Source: JBEINZ01 sp040377825 (GTDB lineage Bacteria; Pseudomonadota; Alphaproteobacteria; Rhizobiales; Ancalomicrobiaceae). Taken from it: 11,997 bases of DNA. Positions 1 through 5,733 of this stretch are shown here, piece after piece; the first letter of the stretch is position 1; each line of letters starts with the position of its first letter. A model generated the notes under the pieces. It searched no databases. It was not told where the DNA came from and was given only the letters and a program-made list of their open reading frames with translations. Both the position numbers and the translations under genes were made by a program. The stretch spans positions 1 to 11,997 of the forward strand of contig JBEINZ010000073.1 in assembly GCA_040377825.1 (NCBI GenBank). Direction: 5' to 3'.

Positions 1-2636
1 ATATCCGCGACGTCGCGTGACAGCCCGGGATTGGCGGCGATACGTTTCAGTTCGGCTTCGGCGTGGACGCGGCGGCGGTATTCCAGCGCGCGCCAGGAGC
101 GGAACGCCGAGAGGATGCGGGCGGCGAGTTGCGGGTTCCGCGCGTCGATGTCGAGAACCATGTCCGCGACAAAGGCAAAGCCGGCACCGTCGAGACGAGT
201 GAATTCGGTCTGGTTGCCGGTTGCGAAGCTTGCCACCAGGGATCGGACGCGGTTTGGGTTGGTTGGGATGAAGGACGGGTGATGGGCCAGCGCCTTGACT
301 TTTTCGAGCGTGCCCGGCTCCGACGCCATCGCCTGAACGGCGAACCATTTGTCGAGGACGAGCCCATCGTCTTGGAAGCGATGGTAAAAGTCCTGAAGGG
401 CGGCATCGACCGTGGGCGATAGGGTAACGACCATGACCGTAAGCGCCGCCATCCGATCGGTCATGTTATCGGCCTCGGCGTAGTGTCGATCGAGCCGATC
501 CCATTCGGCGGCCTCGCCGAGATGGGCAAGATAATCGAGCGCCGTGTTGCGCAGCGCCCTGCGGCCGGCCGAGCTCGCGTCGGGACTGTAGGCACCCCTC
601 GCGCTTAGCGCGTCGTAAAGACCCCGCATGGCGCCGGAGGCCCCGGCGGCGATCGCGCGCTTGAGATGCACGCGCGCGGCCGCGATGGCGTCTGGATCGA
701 CGTCCGAGCCGATTTCCCGGGCAATATCGGCTTCTGCGGGCAGGCCAAGCACCAGAGATCTGAAGGCGTGGTCGAGATCCTCGTCGATGGCCACTTGGAC
801 GAAAGCGTCAACGACGCGCGGATCGATCGTCATCGTCTGACTGGTACGGATTGCAGCCGTGCCCGCCACGAGGATCTTCATCGCGAGCGATTGTGCCGAC
901 TGCCAGCGATTGAAAGGATCGCCGTCATGGGCAAGGAGAAAAAGATGATCCTCCGGGTCGATGTTCAGGTGCAGCTTGACCGGCGCGGAGAAACCGCGCA
1001 GCAGCGAGGGAACCGGCCGCGCGCCGAGGCCGGTGATTTCAATGTCATGGCGTAGCTCGCTCACCACCATGACATCCCCGCGGGTCTCAATTCCTTCCAC
1101 CGTGGCGTAGGCCATATCCTCGCCGTTCGGGCCGACAAGGCCGAAGCGGACGGGGATGACCATTGGCTGCTTAATCGGTTGATTGGGCGTCGGCGGGCAG
1201 GTCTGTTCGATGGTCAAGCGCAGCGTCTTGTCACTGGCGTCGTAAAGTGAGGTCACGGCAAGCCCCGGCGTGCCCGACTGCCGATACCAGAGCATGAACG
1301 GCTCGAGGTCGCGGCCGCTGGCTTCAGCAAAGCAGGCGACGAAATCCTCGATCGTCGCGGCGTCGCCGTCATGGCGCGCGAAGTAGAGGTCCATGCCGGC
1401 CCTGAAGGCCTCCGACCCGATAAGGGTCTTCAGCATGCGGACGACCTCGGAGCCTTTTTCGTAGACGGTAGCGGTATAGAAGTTATTGATTTCGTAATAG
1501 ATTTCCGGCCGAACGGGATGGGCGAGGGGGCCTGCATCCTCGGGAAACTGGTGGCTCTTCAAAAGCTTTACATCGGAGATGCGCTTCACCGCGCGCGAGC
1601 GCATGTCCGAGGAGAACTCCTGATCGCGGAAAACCGTCAGTCCCTCCTTCAAGCAAAGCTGGAACCAGTCGCGGCAGGTGATGCGGTTGCCGGTCCAGTT
1701 ATGGAAGTACTCGTGCGCGATGACGGCCTCGACATGGGCATAGTCAATGTCGGTCGCCGTTTCGGGCTTCGCCAGGACGTATTTGTCATTGAAGACGTTG
1801 AGGCCTTTGTTCTCCATCGCCCCCATGTTGAAGTCGCTGACGGCGACGATCATGAAGATATCGAGGTCGTATTCGCGCCCGAAAGCATCCTCGTCCCATT
1901 TCATCGAGCGCTTCAGCGCATCCATGGCATAGGCCGCGCGATCCGCCTTGCCATGTTCGACGAAGATTTCGAGCACCACGTTTCGCCCGCTCATGGTGAC
2001 GAACCTGTCGCGGACGACGTCGAAGTCGCCGCCGACCAACGCGAACAAATAGCTCGGCTTCGGGTGCGGGTCGTGCCAGACGGCGAAGTGCCGATCGGTT
2101 CCGGTGATCGCGCCGGATTGGGCCAGATTGCCGTTCGACAACAGATAGGGCGCCTCGTCGCGGCGTGCTTCCAGGCGCGTCGTATAGACCGCAAGGACAT
2201 CCGGCCGGTCGTAGAAATAGGTGATTCTGCGGAAGCCCTCCGCCTCGCATTGCGTGCAGTAATTGCCGTTTGTGCGGTAAAGCCCCATCAGCTTGGTGTT
2301 CTGGGCTGGTGCGATGCGGGTGATGATCCGAAGTGTAAAGGCGCCGGTCGGGGGCGCCAATATGACGAGCCGCTGCGCGCTCGCCTCCATCGCATCCGCC
2401 TTCAGCCGAGAACCGTCAATCTCGACCGCAATCAATTGCAGTTCGTCGCCATCGAGCACCAGCGGTGTGCCGCCCGGCGTCCCTGCGCGCCGGGAAAGCC
2501 GGAGATCGGCCGTGACTTCGGTCGCCTCGGGATCGAGCCGGATGTCCAAATCGACCGTCGTGACCATGTAGGGCGTTGGGGCGTAATCGGAGAGGCGGAC
2601 CGGCTCGGCGCGCGGCGTATTGGCTGACATGTCCAT
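1..2636 (-). CDS. pepN: Aminopeptidase N, M1 zinc metallopeptidase (3' end cut by window edge)
   Basis: Cytoplasmic zinc aminopeptidase that removes N-terminal residues from peptides in the last steps of protein turnover. I translated the minus strand from 2636 and found 878 codons open to the window edge. The exopeptidase motif GAMEN is at residues 272-276. The zinc site HEYFH is at 308-312, followed 18 residues later by Glu331 within LKEGLT, and the catalytic Tyr392 lies in TATVYEKG. These sit 11 residues later than in E. coli PepN (870 aa), so only a few C-terminal residues should be missing. The start is the ATG at 2636 (MDMSANTP); AAGGA lies 11 nt before it. An ATG two codons later is the alternative. 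It stands alone, divergent from the formate dehydrogenase genes. The family assignment is secure. Confidence 0.96.
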   Translation of the reverse strand, partial: MDMSANTPRAEPVRLSDYAPTPYMVTTVDLDIRLDPEATEVTADLRLSRRAGTPGGTPLVLDGDELQLIAVEIDGSRLKADAMEASAQRLVILAPPTGAFTLRIITRIAPAQNTKLMGLYRTNGNYCTQCEAEGFRRITYFYDRPDVLAVYTTRLEARRDEAPYLLSNGNLAQSGAITGTDRHFAVWHDPHPKPSYLFALVGGDFDVVRDRFVTMSGRNVVLEIFVEHGKADRAAYAMDALKRSMKWDEDAFGREYDLDIFMIVAVSDFNMGAMENKGLNVFNDKYVLAKPETATDIDYAHVEAVIAHEYFHNWTGNRITCRDWFQLCLKEGLTVFRDQEFSSDMRSRAVKRISDVKLLKSHQFPEDAGPLAHPVRPEIYYEINNFYTATVYEKGSEVVRMLKTLIGSEAFRAGMDLYFARHDGDAATIEDFVACFAEASGRDLEPFMLWYRQSGTPGLAVTSLYDASDKTLRLTIEQTCPPTPNQPIKQPMVIPVRFGLVGPNGEDMAYATVEGIETRGDVMVVSELRHDIEITGLGARPVPSLLRGFSAPVKLHLNIDPEDHLFLLAHDGDPFNRWQSAQSLAMKILVAGTAAIRTSQTMTIDPRVVDAFVQVAIDEDLDHAFRSLVLGLPAEADIAREIGSDVDPDAIAAARVHLKRAIAAGASGAMRGLYDALSARGAYSPDASSAGRRALRNTALDYLAHLGEAAEWDRLDRHYAEADNMTDRMAALTVMVVTLSPTVDAALQDFYHRFQDDGLVLDKWFAVQAMASEPGTLEKVKALAHHPSFIPTNPNRVRSLVASFATGNQTEFTRLDGAGFAFVADMVLDIDARNPQLAARILSAFRSWRALEYRRRVHAEAELKRIAANPGLSRDVAD

Positions 2637-2698
2637 GGTTCGGTCCATCCTTCGCGCCGCGGTCGGCCGCGCGTCATTAAAGCACCTGCCCGTAGTCT

Positions 2699-2750
2699 TA
2701 GAGCATGATGTGTTTCAACGGAAATTCGACATAACGCGCATTCGCGAATT
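2699..2750. repeat. Possible half of a rhizobial-type intergenic repeat
   Basis: The stretch upstream of pepN begins with agagcatgatgtgtttc, which resembles the first arm of short intergenic palindromes common in Hyphomicrobiales genomes (arms of the type agagcatgat...atcatgctct). The matching second arm is not visible here, so at best this is a decayed half. A small palindrome, attcgcgaat followed by a run of T, closes the stretch at 2740-2750. No other copy occurs in this window. The assignment rests on resemblance from memory. Confidence 0.22.
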
Positions 2751-2759
2751 TTTCCGTAA

Positions 2760-3020
2760 TCACGTCGTCGCGGCTATGCGGCCTCGCATGGTGAACACCA
2801 CCGCGAGCGCCGCGATGACGAAGGGCGGCGCCAGCCAATTCAAAAGCGCCCATCCGCCGAGCGTCAGGAGGTGGACTGAAAGGAATGATCCGAAGGTCAC
2901 CGAGGAAAAAACGATGAAGTCGTTGGCGGCTTGAACCTTGGCCTTCTCTTCCGGCCGGGCAATCTCGGCAATGATCGTCGTGGCTAGCCGTATTTCTGGC
3001 GGGTTTTGATTGCGCGACAT
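2760..3020 (-). pseudogene. MFS transporter C-terminal remnant
   Basis: An 86-codon reading frame. Its middle (PEEKAKVQAANDFIVF, residues about 23-38) matches the loop and eleventh-helix start typical of major facilitator superfamily permeases (consensus like PEERxKVQxxNDFLVF). A second hydrophobic segment with GGWALLNWLAPP follows, as in the last helix pair. Only about two transmembrane helices of the usual twelve are present, so it cannot be a working transporter. I see no MFS-like sequence in the 180 bp upstream. An ATG at 3020 has GAGG 4 nt before it, so a short product could still be made. The fragment points to deletion of a larger gene that once lay between pepN and fdh1B. Confidence 0.6.
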
Positions 3021-3200
3021 CGGACCTCGGTCGGATGACCTATGATCTGAGGTTATGGCTCGAACAATGATTTTGCGTAGGGTCGATGTGCTGAATATCG
3101 GTTAGGGTGCTGGGAATGCTAACTGTGAAATCGTTTGGCGCGGAGCCGGTTAGCTGTGCCGCGCCCGCGGTGATACCGCGCGCCGGGTATCTTCGGTGTA
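3021..3200 (+). promoter_or_regulatory. Leader/promoter region of fdh1B with repeated GTTAG/CTAAC elements
   Basis: Non-coding stretch in front of fdh1B. The element GTTAG occurs at 3101-3105, as CTAAC at 3119-3123 and again as GTTAG at 3149-3153. The second and third form an inverted repeat GCTAAC-N25-GTTAGC. A perfect hairpin CGCGGT-gat-ACCGCG lies at 3166-3180. A weak sigma70-like pair TTGCGT (3073-3078), 17 nt, TATCGG (3096-3101) could be the promoter. Which of these elements matters cannot be told from one sequence. Confidence 0.35.
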
Positions 3201-4931
3201 GTGCCCGACGAAAGACTTTGCCGCGAGGAAGCGCGTTTGAATATTGAACGGAAGAGATCCGGCGGGACCGGGAAGGGTCGCGACAATACCAAGCCGAAGG
3301 GGCGCCCGATCGACGAGGTCGCGCTTGCGGAGGTTCGCGCGTTGCTCGCCGAGCGTCCGCGCCGACGCGATCTCCTGATCGAATTCCTGCATTTTCTGCA
3401 GGATTCCTTCGGCTGCCTCCATGCGCGCCACCTGAACGCGCTCGCCCATGACATGCGCCTCTCGCAAGCCGAGGTCTTCGAGGTCGCGAGCTTCTACCAT
3501 CACTTCGATATCGTGAAGGAGGGGCAGCCCGCGCCGGCGCCCCTAACGATCCGTGTCTGCGACTCGCTGTCCTGCCAAATGGCGGGGGCCGCCGATTTGA
3601 TCGAGGTGCTGAAGGCGGGAACCGATCCGGCCGAGGTTCGCGTCATTGCCGCGCCATGCATGGGACGCTGTGCGGAGGCGCCGGCGGCGCTGGTCGGGCG
3701 CAACGGTGTCGGCCATGTGACCTTGGATAAAGTCGAGGCCCTGCTCGCGGCCAGCCGAACGCTTCCAGAAGTCCCGCCCTATCGCAACTTCGATGATTAT
3801 CGCGCGGATGGCGGCTACCAGCTTTTGGAGGCCTGCCTTCGAGGCGAGCGCACTCCGGAAGAATTGATCGGCATACTCTCGGGTGCCGAACTACGCGGCC
3901 TTGGCGGGGCAGGCTTTCCGGCCGGTCGCAAATGGCAATTCGTGCGTGGCTATGCCGGACCTAGGCTGATGACGGTCAATGGCGACGAGGGCGAGCCCGG
4001 CACGTTCAAGGACCGGTACTATCTCGAAACCGACCCGCATCGCATGATCGAGGGCGCGCTCATCGCGGCTTGGGCTGTCGGCGCCGAGCGTATCTACATC
4101 TATATGCGCGACGAATATCCGACCGTGCTGGATATTCTCGCCAGGGAGATCGAGGCGGTCGAGCGTGCTGGGCTTGCGCGACACGCACCGTTCGAACTTC
4201 GGCGCGGGGCGGGTGCTTATATCTGCGGCGAAGAATCCGCGATGATTGAGTCGATCGAGGGCAAGCGCGGCCTGCCGCGTCACCGGCCGCCTTATATCGC
4301 GGAGGTCGGGCTATTTGGGCGCCCTACGCTCAATCACAATGTCGAGACGCTGCACTGGATCCGCGATATCGTAACGAACGGGGCGGACTGGTTCGCCGGC
4401 CTAGGCAAGCCTGGGCATAAGGGCTTACGCAGCTTCTCGGTGTCCGGCCGGGTGAAAAACCCCGGCGTGAAGCTTGCCTCGGCGGGCATCTCGGTCGCCG
4501 AACTGATCGATACCCATTGCGGCGGCATGGCAGAAGGCCACACATTCGCGGCGTTCCTGCCGGGCGGCGCCTCTGGCGGCATCTTCCCCGCCTCCATGGC
4601 GGATCTGCCGCTCAATTTCGGGACGTTCGAGAAGTTCGGCGGGTTCATTGGATCGCACGCGGTTGTGATCTTGTCGGATCAGGACGACCCGAAAGCGGCC
4701 GCGTTGAATTTGATGACTTTCTTCATGCACGAAAGTTGCGGTCAGTGTACGCCGTGCCGCGCCGGGACCGAGAAGATGGTGACGCTCCTGAAGGCCGAGG
4801 GTCCGCGCGACGAGACCTTGATGCAGGACCTCATGCAGGTCATGCGCGACGCCTCGATTTGTGGCCTCGGTCAGGCTGCCGCCAATCCGGTCAACCACTG
4901 GCTGACTTATTTCGCCGGAGCGGAAAAGTGA
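3201..4931 (+). CDS. fdh1B: NAD-dependent formate dehydrogenase, fused NuoE/NuoF-like diaphorase (beta) subunit
   Basis: Diaphorase subunit of cytoplasmic formate dehydrogenase; it takes electrons from the catalytic subunit and reduces NAD+ at FMN. The N-terminal third is NuoE-like, with thioredoxin-fold [2Fe-2S] ligands Cys120, Cys125, Cys153 and Cys157. The rest is NuoF-like: glycine-rich LGGAGFPAGRKW (234-245), FMN-site NGDEGEPGT (260-268), ICGEES (from 341), and [4Fe-4S] ligands in ESCGQCTPC (Cys513, 516, 519) plus Cys554. In most Fds enzymes these domains are separate FdsG and FdsB; one fused chain of about 575 aa matches M. extorquens Fdh1B (about 572 aa, from memory). Start uncertain: GTG at 3201 has no clear ribosome site. 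The in-frame TTG at 3237 has GAGGAA 6 nt upstream and would give 564 aa. Its partner gene fdh1A lies 802 bp downstream, past an antisense toxin-antitoxin cassette. Confidence 0.93.
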   Translation: MPDERLCREEARLNIERKRSGGTGKGRDNTKPKGRPIDEVALAEVRALLAERPRRRDLLIEFLHFLQDSFGCLHARHLNALAHDMRLSQAEVFEVASFYHHFDIVKEGQPAPAPLTIRVCDSLSCQMAGAADLIEVLKAGTDPAEVRVIAAPCMGRCAEAPAALVGRNGVGHVTLDKVEALLAASRTLPEVPPYRNFDDYRADGGYQLLEACLRGERTPEELIGILSGAELRGLGGAGFPAGRKWQFVRGYAGPRLMTVNGDEGEPGTFKDRYYLETDPHRMIEGALIAAWAVGAERIYIYMRDEYPTVLDILAREIEAVERAGLARHAPFELRRGAGAYICGEESAMIESIEGKRGLPRHRPPYIAEVGLFGRPTLNHNVETLHWIRDIVTNGADWFAGLGKPGHKGLRSFSVSGRVKNPGVKLASAGISVAELIDTHCGGMAEGHTFAAFLPGGASGGIFPASMADLPLNFGTFEKFGGFIGSHAVVILSDQDDPKAAALNLMTFFMHESCGQCTPCRAGTEKMVTLLKAEGPRDETLMQDLMQVMRDASICGLGQAAANPVNHWLTYFAGAEK

Positions 4932-4975
4932 GCCGCACGCGGAAGGATATCGGTGGCGGGGGTGCGGGCGCCGGG

Positions 4976-5326
4976 TTATTCGGCGGCTTCCGCAGCAACC
5001 ACGCTGCCTTTTGGAGTTACCTGAACGGAAAAGCTGATGCAAGCCAGTTTGCTTGCTGCCGTCAAGAGCACCAACACCGTGGCGGCGGTAACGGGTTCCG
5101 ACCGGCGCAACGCTCGGACCACCCGTTGGCGCGGCAGGCCGGAAGCCGTCGCAACGGCATCATAGCTGAAGGCGCCGCGGACCACCGTGCGAAGCAACCC
5201 GCGGGCAACGTTCTTTTCGCCCTTGAACAATGCGGTGGCGGCTTCCGCCAGCATCAGATTGCGCAGCTCGTTGTTCATGCCAACGGATTGTTCGAAAAGG
5301 GGCCAGACCGGCGCGGTCGTTATCAT
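4976..5326 (-). CDS. HigA/COG3636-like antitoxin of a type II toxin-antitoxin pair
   Basis: Predicted 116-aa DNA-binding antitoxin. Its core (LMLAEAATALFKGE, a helical segment, then FSYDAVATASGLP and VVRALRR, residues about 24-80) follows the layout of the small helix-turn-helix antidotes that partner HigB-like killer proteins: an N-terminal helix with LAEA, then a regulator-like HTH. The ATG at 5326 lies 4 nt after the stop of the toxin-like frame at 5331. This toxin-first order and tight spacing are typical of such modules. A Met at residue 16 is an alternative start. The frame looks intact. It lies antisense between fdh1B and fdh1A and ends 44 bp past the fdh1B stop. With the toxin gene broken, it may be an orphan. 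Family similarity is by eye and moderate. Confidence 0.6.
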   Translation of the reverse strand: MITTAPVWPLFEQSVGMNNELRNLMLAEAATALFKGEKNVARGLLRTVVRGAFSYDAVATASGLPRQRVVRALRRSEPVTAATVLVLLTAASKLACISFSVQVTPKGSVVAAEAAE

Positions 5327-5330
5327 GGTC

Positions 5331-5669
5331 TTACCTCTTCTGCCGTTTGTAGGCGGCCCATCGCTGCTTTGCCACTGCAATATCCTCGCTTTGACGGGAC
5401 TTTGTTCCCCCGGCGAGCAGGATCAGAAGCGTGTCTCCGTCCTTGCCCATCTATAACCGATAGCCGGGCCCCCAGTCGATCCTTGCCTCATGAACGCCGG
5501 ATCCGACGCTCTTCAGACTTGCCAGGTTTCCGTCTTCAAGCCGCTCAAGCAGCCTGGCAACGCGAACGGTCGCGGCTGGATCCAAGGTCGTGCACCATTT
5601 CGCAAAGGGCTTCGTCCCGTCATGGTCCACAAAGTAAACAATCCGAATGCTCAGACTATAGATGTGGGC
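5331..5669 (-). pseudogene. HigB/RelE-like addiction-module toxin, inactivated by in-frame amber codon
   Basis: I translated the minus strand between in-frame stops at 5672-5670 and 5333-5331. The frame reads IRIVYFVDHDGTKPFAKW, then LERLEDGN, GVHEARIDWGPGYRL, a TAG stop, then MGKDGDTLLILLAGGTK and ending KRQKR. This is the plan of the phage-Gp49/HigB-like killer protein family, whose conserved block runs GPGYRVYFGKDGDTL. The amber codon (5453-5451) falls where the family has Tyr, so one base change from TAT or TAC explains it. There is also no ATG in the expected place: the position before SIRIVYF is CTG (5654-5652), and the first ordinary start is a GTG at 5630, inside the first strand. An ATG directly after the amber codon could only yield a 39-residue tail. 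A weak promoter pair, TTGCAA (5684-5679) and TATAGT (5660-5655) with 18 nt between, may have served the module. Confidence 0.72.
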
Positions 5670-5722
5670 TTATCTTTGTTGCAACCGGAATGATTGATAT
5701 CGAATTTCGTGCAGGCGAAATC

Positions 5723-5728
5723 GGGAGA
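5723..5728 (+). promoter_or_regulatory. Ribosome binding site of fdh1A
   Basis: GGGAGA lies 5 nt before the ATG at 5734 and fixes that start. It also shows that fdh1A translation does not depend on coupling to fdh1B, whose stop is about 800 bp away. Confidence 0.7.
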
Positions 5729-5733
5729 CTTCC

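Noticed and set aside
1371..2627. A 418-codon plus-strand open frame opposite pepN
   Set aside because: Mirrors the region coding GAMEN and HEYFH on the other strand; its own translation has no recognisable motif.
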